In this document: positions 7,881-16,427 of the stretch, one piece after another | Position numbering within the stretch: the first letter of the stretch is position 1 | Layout of the letters: each line of letters opens with the position of its first letter | Source of the DNA: a bacterium | Lineage (GTDB): Bacteria > Auribacterota > Auribacteria > Auribacterales > Auribacteraceae | Reading direction: 5' to 3' | DNA: 21,009 bases | NCBI GenBank assembly: GCA_021161885.1 | Contig: JAGGZS010000232.1 | Span: 1 to 21,009 of the forward strand | Notes under the pieces: model-generated | The model's input: only the letters and a program-made list of their open reading frames with translations | What the model was told of the DNA's origin: nothing | The model's database searches: none | Position numbers and translations under genes: made by a program

Positions 7881-8894
7881 GTGTCAAGTAAATTATCTAA
7901 TGTCCAGAAAGCCGCTATTTTAATGATATCTTTAGGGACACAGGCTGCCGCTAAAATGTTTAAAGAATTATCTGATGAAGAAATTGAGAAGTTGAGCGTT
8001 GAGATAGCAAAATTCAAACATATTTCACGTGAAGCGAGACTTAATGTATTTGAAGAGGCTTACCAGATGAGCCTTGCCAATGATTATATGGCAAAAGGCG
8101 GTGAAAGTTATGCGCAGCTGGTGCTTGAACAATCAATAGGACCAGAGAAAGCGGCTGAAGTGATTGAAAAAGTCAGAAGCGTCATCGGAAAGGGCGGACC
8201 ATTTGAAATTTTAGATAAAATAGATACAAACCAGATATGCAGTTTCCTGCAGCAGGAACAACCTCAAACTATAGCTTTGATTCTTGCTCATCTTGAACCT
8301 GAAAAATCAGCTGAAATTCTGTGTGCTTTACCTGAAGAACGCCAGACGGAAATAACTATCCGTATGGCTATGATGTCCAGAACAACCCCTGAAGTTATAG
8401 CTCAAATAGAAACGGTAATTAAGGAAAAACTCGCCACGACGGTACATACTAATTTAAGCAATATAGGGGGCGCTAAAGCTGTTGCCGAGGTACTGAATTT
8501 CGTTGATAGGTCAACGGAAAAAAATATTCTTGAAACCCTTGAAGAACGGGAACAGAATTTAGCCGAAGAAATTAAAAAACTTATGTTTGTATTTGAAGAC
8601 ATTATTTATGTGGAAGACAGGTCAATGCAGAAGGTCCTTAAAGAGATAGATACAAATGATATCAGCGTGGCTTTAAAAGCGGCAAGCGATGAGGTTAAAA
8701 ATAAAATTTTCGGCAATATATCCAGCCGTGCCGCCCAGATGATTAAAGAGGAACTTGAATATATGGGACCTGTTAAACTTAAAGTGGTTGAGGAATCACA
8801 ACAGAAAATAGTTAATATTGTGCGTCGGCTTGAAGAAGACGGTGAAATTGTTATAGCGGGAAGAGGCGGCTCTGAAGATGAACTCGTTGTCTAA
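7881..8894 (+). CDS. fliG: Flagellar motor switch protein FliG
   Basis: Rotor protein of the C-ring: the N-terminal domain binds FliF, the middle binds FliM, and the C-terminal domain meets MotA to produce torque. The 337-residue length is typical. Recognisable blocks are VQKAAILMISLGTQAAAKMF, EQPQTIALILAHLEPEKSAE (the EHPQT motif is EQPQT here, residues 126-130), and the torque helix region LMFVFEDIIYVEDRSMQKVL, then IFGNISSRAAQMIKEELEYM. The start is GTG 7881 with a strong GGAGG. The end overlaps fliH by 17 bases, suggesting translational coupling. Confidence 0.97.
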   Translation: MSSKLSNVQKAAILMISLGTQAAAKMFKELSDEEIEKLSVEIAKFKHISREARLNVFEEAYQMSLANDYMAKGGESYAQLVLEQSIGPEKAAEVIEKVRSVIGKGGPFEILDKIDTNQICSFLQQEQPQTIALILAHLEPEKSAEILCALPEERQTEITIRMAMMSRTTPEVIAQIETVIKEKLATTVHTNLSNIGGAKAVAEVLNFVDRSTEKNILETLEEREQNLAEEIKKLMFVFEDIIYVEDRSMQKVLKEIDTNDISVALKAASDEVKNKIFGNISSRAAQMIKEELEYMGPVKLKVVEESQQKIVNIVRRLEEDGEIVIAGRGGSEDELVV

Positions 8895-9528
8895 AGTCAT
8901 AAAAATTGATAAGTCTTTCACACAGGTTAGTCGGGTAACCGGTAAAGTTGTCGATTATCTGAATGATGCGGAAGTTAAAAAAGTCGTTGAAGAAAAGATA
9001 GAACGAGTCCGCAGCAAAGCTTTTCAGCAAGGATACGAAAAAGGGCGCGCTGAAGCGAGGCGATCCGTTACGGAACAATTTAAAAATGCTTCAAAAGAAA
9101 TTATAAATTTAGTTGATAACTTGAATAAATATATCGATTCGGTTAATAAGGAACTTGAACAAGAAATTATAGAACTTGTTCTATCGGTCAGTGAAACTGT
9201 CATAAGAAATGAGCTTTCAAGACCTGACGTAGTGTCTAAAATTATTATTGATTCTTTGCGGAAAATAAATACTAAACGAGCTTTGGTAATAAAACTGCAT
9301 CCTGATTCGGGACATTATTTTGAACAGATTGCCGCGGTACTTAAAGAACAAAATTTTGATCTTGAAAGTATTAAAATAGAAATAGATGAAAACGTCGGTG
9401 TCGGCGGCTGTTTTATAGAGTCTGATAAATCTATTATTGACGGTAGGTTAGACAGTATTTTAAAAGAAGTAAAAGAAACAATGCGGGAGCTCATCAAATG
9501 GCAGATACCAGCACCTCCACAGGAATAG
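8878..9528 (+). CDS. fliH: Flagellar export ATPase regulator FliH
   Basis: Peripheral stalk-like protein that binds FliI and links it to the C-ring protein FliN. The 216-residue protein contains the FliH-type segment AFQQGYEKGRAEARRSVTEQ (about 43-62), a helical stalk, and a C-terminal FliI-binding domain with the VGVGGCFIESDKSIIDGRLD signature (about 175-194). Length is in the family range. The ATG lies inside the end of fliG, and the 3' end overlaps fliI by 31 bases, as expected for coordinated production of the export complex. Confidence 0.92.
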   Translation: MNSLSKVIKIDKSFTQVSRVTGKVVDYLNDAEVKKVVEEKIERVRSKAFQQGYEKGRAEARRSVTEQFKNASKEIINLVDNLNKYIDSVNKELEQEIIELVLSVSETVIRNELSRPDVVSKIIIDSLRKINTKRALVIKLHPDSGHYFEQIAAVLKEQNFDLESIKIEIDENVGVGGCFIESDKSIIDGRLDSILKEVKETMRELIKWQIPAPPQE

Positions 9529-10862
9529 TCCGGTTAAAAGCGAAGTTAAATAGTTACAAAAAGAATATTAAACATTTTGAGCCCCTTAAAGAAAAAGGAA
9601 AAGTCTGCAAATTAACAGGGCTTTTAATAGAAGCAACCTGTCCGGCAATAAGTATGGGGGATTTGTGTTTAATAGAACATCGCAATGGTGATGAAGGTTC
9701 TGTTAAAGCTGAGGTAGTCGGCTTAAAAGATAAAAAAATTCAGATTATGCCTTTGGGGAGATTATCCGGCATAACCGCAGGCGATATGATTAACCCTATA
9801 GGCAAACCGCTCGAGGTTTCTGTCGGAAACGGTTTGCTCGGCAGAATAATTGATGGTCTCGGCAACCCTATTGACAGTAAAGGACCTATTCATTTTACAG
9901 ATAAATATCCTGTCATAAATACACCTCCTTCTCCCATGGAAAGACAAAAAATTACTACACCTATTGGGACGGGGATAAAAGCGATTGACGGTTTGTTGTC
10001 TGTGGGCAAAGGGCAGAGAATAGGCATTTTTGCCGGTAGCGGAGTGGGTAAAAGTATGTTGTTAGGTATGATAGCAAGATATTCCGAAGCAGACGTAAAC
10101 GTTATCGCTCTCGTGGGCGAACGCGGCAGGGAACTTAGGGATTTTGTCGATAACAGCCTTGGAACTGAAGGGCTTAAAAAATCGGTAGTGATTGTAGCCA
10201 CTTCCGACCAGCCTGCCCTGATTAGGCTGAAAGGCGCTTTCCTCGCCCATGCCATATCGGAATTTTTTCGCGATCAGGGATCCGAGGTAATGCTTATGCT
10301 TGATTCAATTACACGCTTTGCTATGGCACAGCGCGAAATAGGGTTGTCTGTCGGTGAACCTCCGGCTTCTAAGGGTTATACTCCGTCTGTATTTTCATTG
10401 TTGCCGTCTCTTCTTGAAAGAAGCGGTACGGGTAAAAAGGGTACAGGCAGTATCACGGGGTTATATACCGTGCTTGTTGAAGCGGACGATTTTAATGAAC
10501 CTATATCCGATGCGGTAAGAGCTATTTTAGACGGACATATTATTTTATCGCGCGATATCGCTTCTTCAGGACATTATCCGGCAATTGATGTTTTGTCTAG
10601 TTTAAGCAGGTTGTTTACCGAAATCGTACCCGAAGAACAAATTAAGGCGTCCATTACATTAAGAGAAGTTCTCGCTACTTATAAAAAAGCGGAGGATTTA
10701 ATAAATATCGGGGCGTATGTAGACGGAAGCAATCCGGCAATTGATTTTTCTATTAAAGCGATTCCTAAAGTAAATGAGTATCTTAGGCAAAATTATCTTG
10801 AATCTTCAACATTTGCTGAGAACCAGAAAAAACTTATTGAATTATTTAAAGGGATTGAATAA
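9498..10862 (+). CDS. fliI: Flagellar export ATPase FliI
   Basis: Hexameric ATPase of the flagellar type III export apparatus, related to F1-ATPase beta. The 454-residue protein has a Walker A motif AGSGVGKS (179-186), the GERGRELRDF motif (207-216), a Walker B strand VMLMLD (264-269) and the catalytic-region signature PPASKGYTPSVFSLLPSLLE (288-307). Length is normal. Its ATG lies 31 bases before the fliH stop, and fliJ starts directly after its stop codon. All catalytic features are intact. Confidence 0.97.
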   Translation: MADTSTSTGIVRLKAKLNSYKKNIKHFEPLKEKGKVCKLTGLLIEATCPAISMGDLCLIEHRNGDEGSVKAEVVGLKDKKIQIMPLGRLSGITAGDMINPIGKPLEVSVGNGLLGRIIDGLGNPIDSKGPIHFTDKYPVINTPPSPMERQKITTPIGTGIKAIDGLLSVGKGQRIGIFAGSGVGKSMLLGMIARYSEADVNVIALVGERGRELRDFVDNSLGTEGLKKSVVIVATSDQPALIRLKGAFLAHAISEFFRDQGSEVMLMLDSITRFAMAQREIGLSVGEPPASKGYTPSVFSLLPSLLERSGTGKKGTGSITGLYTVLVEADDFNEPISDAVRAILDGHIILSRDIASSGHYPAIDVLSSLSRLFTEIVPEEQIKASITLREVLATYKKAEDLINIGAYVDGSNPAIDFSIKAIPKVNEYLRQNYLESSTFAENQKKLIELFKGIE

Positions 10863-11307
10863 ATGACGAAAAAATATTCGTTTTCCCTTGAAAGCGTACT
10901 TAATTACAGAAATATTATTGAGAATGAAAAAGAAAGGGTTTTTTCCGCAGCTTTATATGCCTATCAGCTTGAACAAAAAAAGTCGGCCGAACTTAATGAA
11001 TCGTACATAAACGCAATGAGAAATTTTCAGAAAATTGAAAAAGTACCGTTTTCATCTGATTATTATTTTGATTTTCAAAATTATATTGAAGCAATAGAAA
11101 AAAAAAATAAAAAATCAGAAAATAAAAATTAAAAACGCTCATACTGTTTTAAAAGAAAAACGAAATGATTTAATTAAAGCTACACAAGATAGAAAAGTGC
11201 TGGAGCGGTTAAAAAGTATTGGACAAGAAAATTATTTAAAAGAAATGGATAGGCTGGAACAGATTTTTTTAGATGAAGCAGCGATAATAAGACATAGTAA
11301 ACGTTAG
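10863..11307 (+). CDS. fliJ: Flagellar export protein FliJ, interrupted by a frameshift at an A10 run
   Basis: Small coiled-coil protein that sits in the centre of the FliI ring. The uninterrupted frame from ATG 10863 stops at 11130-11132 after only 89 residues, ending in Lys/Asn-rich nonsense. The +1 frame from the A-run onward encodes a typical FliJ C-terminal half: VLKEKRNDLIKATQDRKVLE, then RLKSIGQENYLKEMDRLEQI, ending at a TAG at 11305-11307. The junction lies at ten consecutive A residues (11098-11107). Removing one A gives 147 residues, the usual FliJ length. Possible explanations are transcriptional slippage on the A-run, a sequencing or assembly error, or a real null mutation. Position directly after fliI supports the identity independently. 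Confidence 0.85.
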
Positions 11308-11326
11308 ACAGAAGGAGTTAATAATA

Positions 11327-11902
11327 ATGTTGAAAAAAAATAATACTATGCAAGGCAGTGCGGCATTGCTGATAATTTTTATTCTTATGGTGTTGTGTTT
11401 GTCTTCAAGTGTTGTAATGGGACTGCTCCTTTTTAAGAAAAATCAAAAAGAAACCCTTGCAAAGGATAACAATTCGCAATCTCAAGGTTTGTATTTGGAA
11501 TACAGCTCTATGATTGATGAGATGAAAAATCAAAAAGAAAAATTAGTTCAGCGCGAAGATCAAGTAAACCGTCAGTCAAAAAGAATTAAAAAATTAGAAA
11601 ATGAACTGCAAGTTGCCCGAAAACGATTAGAAAGCCTCCATGATGAAACAGCTGTTAATATTACTAAGTTGGAAAAAAATGAAGAGAAAAATTTGCGCAA
11701 ACTCGCCAAATTATACAGTAATATGGATCCCGCACAGGCATCTCCAATTTTGACAGGGCTTGATGACGAGATCATCGCCAATATTCTTGTCAGGATGAAA
11801 GAACGCCAAGCCGCGCGTCTTCTTGGCAATTTTGCCGGTCAAAATTCTAACACTAAAGAGCGGGCGGCTTTAATCAGTAAAAAAATCAGAACAATGAACT
11901 AA
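11327..11902 (+). CDS. MotE/FlbB-like membrane protein with MgtE N-terminal-like domain
   Basis: The 191-residue protein has one membrane helix (about 11-36), a charged coiled coil (about 50-120) and a C-terminal helical domain (about 123-191) containing NMDPAQASPILTGLDDEIIA followed by NILVRMKERQAARLLGNF. This is the pattern of the MgtE N-terminal-like domain seen in proteins called MotE and in spirochaete FlbB. Those proteins sit between fliJ and fliK/flgD in flagellar operons; spirochaete FlbB contributes to the motor collar that organises stators. A similar structural role here is inferred from architecture and position, not shown. An AGAAGGAG ribosome-binding site precedes the ATG. A 269-base gap follows, with a good sigma-54-type site and no gene that I can see. 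Confidence 0.8.
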   Translation: MLKKNNTMQGSAALLIIFILMVLCLSSSVVMGLLLFKKNQKETLAKDNNSQSQGLYLEYSSMIDEMKNQKEKLVQREDQVNRQSKRIKKLENELQVARKRLESLHDETAVNITKLEKNEEKNLRKLAKLYSNMDPAQASPILTGLDDEIIANILVRMKERQAARLLGNFAGQNSNTKERAALISKKIRTMN

Positions 11903-12088
11903 TCTTTCTACCTTAATTTCTTATCCGTTATTAATATTTATTAACCCCCATCTTATTTTCTTTATAATTTATTTGTATATATTGAGTTATACGTATTATT
12001 TCGGGAACGGCGGAATATTTTACTTGAAAAAGGTAATTTTTTCTCACTCAACAAGTTTTGTTAATCACATTTGAACTCAAAATCATGT

Positions 12089-12104
12089 TGGTACAAGTGT
12101 TGCA
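12089..12104 (+). promoter_or_regulatory. Sigma-54-type promoter upstream of fliK
   Basis: TGGTACAAGTGTTGCA has a perfect -12 box TTGC and a -24 box with two deviations from TGGCACG, with GG and GC at the exact required spacing. It lies 68 bases before the fliK start, nearly the same distance as the sites before flgB and fliF. It would drive fliK-flgD-flgE as a hook unit ending at the terminator after flgE. The match is direct from sequence; use is inferred. Confidence 0.58.
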
Positions 12105-12171
12105 AATAGTAACAACACGTTAGTTGTAAAATGTATGAATTTTTGAATATATAAATGTCGGAGGATATTTT

Positions 12172-13827
12172 ATGGCTGCTAATATGGATGTTTCTTTACT
12201 GATAGGAGAACCTGAAAATAAATCCTATCTTACCTGTCAGACAGATCAGCCGCAAATAAAAAGTTTTAAGGCGGATACGGAATTTAAAAATATTCTCCAT
12301 GAGCAAATTGAAAATGTAAATAAAGAGAAAAATTTTTCATCTCAAAAAGAGGATGTTATTGAGAGAGAAGAGACAAAATTAGATAATGACAATGAAAATG
12401 TAAAATCCGATACGGAACAAAAGCCTCAAACTGAAGATAATAAAACTGAAGATAAAGAATCGGACGATTCAGATAGTAATAATGAAAATGTCGAAAAAGA
12501 AGTAAAAGATGATGTATCTTCTACTAATGCCAAAAAAGATGATGAAAAAAATAATGAAGAAGATGAAGAAGATGTTACGCGGCAGAACAGCCAAGAGACT
12601 ATTCTTGATGTCCTGCCCGATGATGATGCAGCAGATAAAATAATTGTTAAAGATGATGCCGCTATGATAATTGATCCTGCCCAAGACGCAGTTAATCCAG
12701 AAAATACTGAAGCAATACTTGAAACAGCAAAATTAAACATAACCGGTGCAGAAGATACCGCAGAAGATACTGTTAAAATATCCGCCAATGACGAAACAGG
12801 CATTTTAAACTCCGGCAATGAAACGGAAAAAGATAATGCTGCGGATGTAAATGAATTGCTTAATTCTAAAGAACTTAATCCTCAGGATATGCCCGTAGAC
12901 AAGCATAATGAACCCAAAACAGGTCAAATCCATAAAACTGAAATTAACCAAACTTTAAATAATGAGCTTCAACCTTCAGTAGACTTAACAAAACAATCGG
13001 AAATAGCCGAAAAAACCGCAAAGCTATCGACACCATCTAAAAATAACAATAAGAAGATAATTTTAGATAAATCAAACAATAATGAACAAGTGGTTCCCAG
13101 TAAACAAAATCAGGATGGATTAGATTTATCCTTTTCTCAGGAGCAGTCATCCGATTCGCCATTGAGCGGTAAAAATTTTTCTGAGCTAACAGGAAAAATT
13201 GTTACAGAAGAAAAAGATGTATTAAAAGATGAAACACTTAAAGATTTTACTCTTGTAACAGAGCAGCAGGATACGACTGCAAAAACAAAAACGCTTAAAG
13301 TAGCCGCTGAAATAAAAGAATCGAATTTTAATGAAATTTTTCAGCAGAAAGTCAATGCCCATGAAATTATTAAACAGGTCCAGTCAAAATTCAACCTAAG
13401 AACCGCAGGTGATATGAATTATTCTGAAATTAGGTTTCGCCTGAATCCGGATAACCTCGGCGAAGTCAGCATGAAAATTACTATGGAAAACAATACGCTA
13501 ACAGCAAGAATGCGTGTGCAAAACGAAGCGGTTAAAGAGGTTTTCGAAGCTAATTTTGCTGAACTTAAAAAAGCCTTGAATAATCAGGGAGTAAAAATCG
13601 AAAAAATTGAGGTTACCTTAAAAAACGACACCTCTAACATGGGCTCTTTTGCGGAAAGTAATTTTACTAATGATGGAACTAATAAAGGAACTAATAATCT
13701 TTTTTCTCGGTTTTCCGGCAGATCAAATGATAATGAACAAAATAACGATAATAACATAACTTTAACTTCAAGTAATCGCCGAGACCGCATAAACAGCAAT
13801 GACGGCCACGTTGATTATCTTGCTTAA
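12172..13827 (+). CDS. fliK: Flagellar hook-length control protein FliK
   Basis: Secreted molecular ruler that measures the hook and switches export specificity. The 551-residue protein has a long, low-complexity, strongly acidic and Asn/Lys-rich region (about 40-390), as expected for the extended ruler. The conserved C-terminal switch domain lies at about 405-485, with YSEIRFRLNPDNLGEVSMKI, then RMRVQNEAVKEVFEANFAEL. A Ser/Asn-rich tail follows. Only the C-terminal domain is diagnostic; the middle of FliK is poorly conserved in all families. GGAGG precedes the ATG. flgD starts 12 bases after its stop. Confidence 0.92.
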   Translation: MAANMDVSLLIGEPENKSYLTCQTDQPQIKSFKADTEFKNILHEQIENVNKEKNFSSQKEDVIEREETKLDNDNENVKSDTEQKPQTEDNKTEDKESDDSDSNNENVEKEVKDDVSSTNAKKDDEKNNEEDEEDVTRQNSQETILDVLPDDDAADKIIVKDDAAMIIDPAQDAVNPENTEAILETAKLNITGAEDTAEDTVKISANDETGILNSGNETEKDNAADVNELLNSKELNPQDMPVDKHNEPKTGQIHKTEINQTLNNELQPSVDLTKQSEIAEKTAKLSTPSKNNNKKIILDKSNNNEQVVPSKQNQDGLDLSFSQEQSSDSPLSGKNFSELTGKIVTEEKDVLKDETLKDFTLVTEQQDTTAKTKTLKVAAEIKESNFNEIFQQKVNAHEIIKQVQSKFNLRTAGDMNYSEIRFRLNPDNLGEVSMKITMENNTLTARMRVQNEAVKEVFEANFAELKKALNNQGVKIEKIEVTLKNDTSNMGSFAESNFTNDGTNKGTNNLFSRFSGRSNDNEQNNDNNITLTSSNRRDRINSNDGHVDYLA

Positions 13828-13839
13828 GGAGCTAAAAAA

Positions 13840-14262
13840 ATGGAAGTTGGATCAGCGGCAAATAGTAGCTCGGTTATAACTAACGCTTTATCTTCTCAGC
13901 AGGGTTCAGAATTAGGTAAAGATGATTTTTTGAATTTGCTAGTAGCTCAATTGGCTAACCAAGACCCTTTAGACCCAATGGATAATCAGGATTTTATCGC
14001 GCAGATGGCTCAGTTCTCCGCTCTTGAACAACAAACAAATTTAAATGGTAATTTTGAAAAATTCCTTAGCGGCAATATGATCTCTCAATATTCATCACTT
14101 GTCGGAAAAGAGGTAACAGCCGTAAACAATACAGCTGAAGAAGACCTTAAAGGTCTTGTAACTAAACTGACATTTGAAGAAGGTAAAACCTATATAACGG
14201 TAAATAATGAAAAAGTGCCTGTTGAAAATATTAAAGAAATTAAATTGTCAAATAGTAATTAA
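13840..14262 (+). CDS. flgD: Flagellar hook capping protein FlgD (short form)
   Basis: Scaffold cap needed for hook polymerisation; it is exported and removed later. The 140-residue protein carries the conserved N-terminal block GKDDFLNLLVAQLANQDPLD, then DNQDFIAQMAQFSALEQQTN, and a short C-terminal segment (SSLVGKEVTAV onward). It lacks the extra C-terminal domains of the enterobacterial protein (about 230 residues) and resembles the short FlgD of spirochaetes and Bacillus. AAGGAG precedes the ATG. It lies between fliK and flgE. Confidence 0.94.
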   Translation: MEVGSAANSSSVITNALSSQQGSELGKDDFLNLLVAQLANQDPLDPMDNQDFIAQMAQFSALEQQTNLNGNFEKFLSGNMISQYSSLVGKEVTAVNNTAEEDLKGLVTKLTFEEGKTYITVNNEKVPVENIKEIKLSNSN

Positions 14263-14287
14263 TATATAAATTGAGGAGGTATAGTAA

Positions 14288-16345
14288 ATGTCAATTAGGG
14301 CTCTGTACTCAGGCGTATCAGGATTAAAAAATTTTCAGACTCAATTGGATGTTGTCGGTAATAATATTGCCAATTCACAGACTCCCGGTTTTAAATCTTC
14401 ACGCGTAACCTTTATGAGTATGCTGTACCAGACAATGTCAGCCGCATCAGGACCTAACGGAGATAGCGGCGGCGTTAATCCTAAACAAGTGGGCCTCGGA
14501 TCAATAGTAAATTCTATAGACCAGAATTTTGAACAAGGCAACCTCCTCTCAACAGGCAAAAAGACAGATGTTGCTATTCAGGGCAACGGTTTTTTTGCGG
14601 TAACAGACGGCACAACAAATTATTATACTCGAAGCGGAGCGTTTGATTTTGACAGCGAAGGTTTTTTGGTTTATGACGGCGGTTATAAAGTCAGGGGCAT
14701 TAACGCTACAGATGGAGTATTAGGAACAAGTGTCGAACCTATTCAAATACCTCTCGGCATAACTCTGCCAGCGTCCGGCACCACTTCAGTGGATTTGAAC
14801 GGTAATCTTGATTCCAGCGCTGAACAAATCGGAACACGTCTTGAAACGGACGCTTTTTACGGTACGGAACAAACAGGCGATGATACAGCTATGGATGGTC
14901 TTCTTGCTACCGGATCAGCTAATACTGTTATTAGCGGATTGGTTGACGGAGTTTCTACAGTTACTGTTGCCACAGGTGTCGGATCTCCTGCAGGCACAAC
15001 ATATACATACAGCTCTTCCTCAGTGGGCGGGGCCGGAACAACTTTTAATTCTTTAGACGACCTTGCAGCTAACATTAATAATGATTTCGCGGATATGTCA
15101 GTTGCTATGGACAGTAACGGAGCTTTAGTTTTTACAAGCGCCGCAGCTGGTAACTCCTTGACATTGACAAGTAGCGCCGCGACATTACAGACAGCAATGG
15201 CCGCCGCTAATGCCTCAGTCGGATCGTTTAATGTCGGCAACACATCTTCGTCAGACCAATTTTCTCATCAAGCTGTTTCCACAGACGCATTAGTAGATTT
15301 AAGGAACTCAAACGGTCAGAATTTAGGTCTTGTAGGCGGTGAAACAGTTACTATAAACGCTAATGTCGGAGGTACAGCTATAACTCCGGCAAGCCTCAAC
15401 ATTACTGGCTCAACATTAGCTGATTTAACTTCATCTGTACAATCAGCGCTTGGAATCACTACAAGTAATAATGTTGTAATAAGCAGCGGAAGGTTAGTTG
15501 TCAGCGGTGATGGAGGCACTGATTACGCCATTACCAATATGGGAATAACTTCTTCGGGTTCACACGCGAATTTTGATAATATATTTGATTCAACATCCGG
15601 TAATTACAGTGTCGCCCAGAACGCTTCCGATAACCATAGCCGTTCATTCACCGCATACGATTCGGACGGAACAGCTCATACAGTTAGCGTTAAATTTAAT
15701 ATTAGAGAAACAGCAGGTAATCAGACACGTTATGCAATAAATATATCCAGCTTGATAACCGCTACAGGCGTAGCTGACGTATCAGTTACTCCAAGTACAG
15801 GTTCCATTACCTGCGGCTCGGACGGTTCGTTGTCATCTTTTGATCCTTTAAGTGTAACTATACAGCCGACCGGTGTCGGGGATCCGATGGTAATAACCTT
15901 TGATCCCGGGCAGGTAGGGAGCTTTTTGGGAATAGTAATGTTTGAAGGCGACTCCACTGCCGGTTTTAGGAATGCCAACGGATACGCAAGCGGAAATCTT
16001 CAAGATGTCAATATCGGTACTGACGGCACTATTTACGGCAATTTTACTAATGGACAGATTCAAACACTTTCCCAAATTCAATTAGCTAAATTTGATAACC
16101 CTGAAGGTTTGGAAAATACTCAAAACAGTCTGTTTAGGGAAAGCGATAACTCGGGCAATCCAACTATTGACGCTCCAAATACAGGTCAGCTCGGAGCTCT
16201 TGTCGTAAATACGCTTGAGTCGTCTAATGTTGATCTCGCAAATGAATTTGTAACTTTAATAACCGCCCAAAGAGGGTTTCAGACTAATGCCAGAGTAATT
16301 AAAATCGCTGATCAAATATTACAGGAACTTGTTAATATAGTTTAA
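14288..16345 (+). CDS. flgE: Flagellar hook protein FlgE (enlarged)
   Basis: Hook subunit, exported and polymerised under the FlgD cap. The N-terminus (SIRALYSGVSGLKNFQTQLD, then VVGNNIANSQTPGFKSSRV) and C-terminus (DLANEFVTLITAQRGFQTNA, then RVIKIADQILQELVNIV) are typical, as is the DVAIQGNGFFAV block (94-105). At 685 residues it is clearly longer than the common 400-460. The extra material lies at about 185-450, is Ser/Thr/Gly/Ala-rich, and contains two segments resembling the flagellin hook-IN repeat (about 251-298 and 373-418). There is a single Cys (C509). A strong GAGGAGG precedes the start, and an intrinsic terminator follows the stop by about 20 bases. Confidence 0.95.
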   Translation: MSIRALYSGVSGLKNFQTQLDVVGNNIANSQTPGFKSSRVTFMSMLYQTMSAASGPNGDSGGVNPKQVGLGSIVNSIDQNFEQGNLLSTGKKTDVAIQGNGFFAVTDGTTNYYTRSGAFDFDSEGFLVYDGGYKVRGINATDGVLGTSVEPIQIPLGITLPASGTTSVDLNGNLDSSAEQIGTRLETDAFYGTEQTGDDTAMDGLLATGSANTVISGLVDGVSTVTVATGVGSPAGTTYTYSSSSVGGAGTTFNSLDDLAANINNDFADMSVAMDSNGALVFTSAAAGNSLTLTSSAATLQTAMAAANASVGSFNVGNTSSSDQFSHQAVSTDALVDLRNSNGQNLGLVGGETVTINANVGGTAITPASLNITGSTLADLTSSVQSALGITTSNNVVISSGRLVVSGDGGTDYAITNMGITSSGSHANFDNIFDSTSGNYSVAQNASDNHSRSFTAYDSDGTAHTVSVKFNIRETAGNQTRYAINISSLITATGVADVSVTPSTGSITCGSDGSLSSFDPLSVTIQPTGVGDPMVITFDPGQVGSFLGIVMFEGDSTAGFRNANGYASGNLQDVNIGTDGTIYGNFTNGQIQTLSQIQLAKFDNPEGLENTQNSLFRESDNSGNPTIDAPNTGQLGALVVNTLESSNVDLANEFVTLITAQRGFQTNARVIKIADQILQELVNIV

Positions 16346-16364
16346 TAATATAAAAATTTTTAAT

Positions 16365-16407
16365 AAAAAAAGCGCAGTATTCAAACACGGATACCGCGCT
16401 TTTTTTG
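16365..16407 (+). terminator. Intrinsic terminator after flgE
   Basis: The hairpin pairs AGCGC and GTAT (16371-16380 region, with a bulged A opposite C) with ATACCGCGCT (16391-16400). The ten-base loop is followed by a run of seven T residues; A residues upstream make it potentially bidirectional. It closes the fliK-flgD-flgE transcript and separates it from the motA block. Confidence 0.88.
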
Positions 16408-16427
16408 TTTGAAAATAAACAAATAAA

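Noticed and set aside
12426..12818. Long minus-strand open frame opposite fliK, Ser-rich.
   Set aside because: It mirrors the acidic low-complexity part of fliK. No ribosome-binding site or family signature supports it.
14857..15243. Minus-strand open frame opposite flgE.
   Set aside because: It is a by-product of the Ala/Ser/Thr-rich codons in the hook gene, with no independent evidence of coding.
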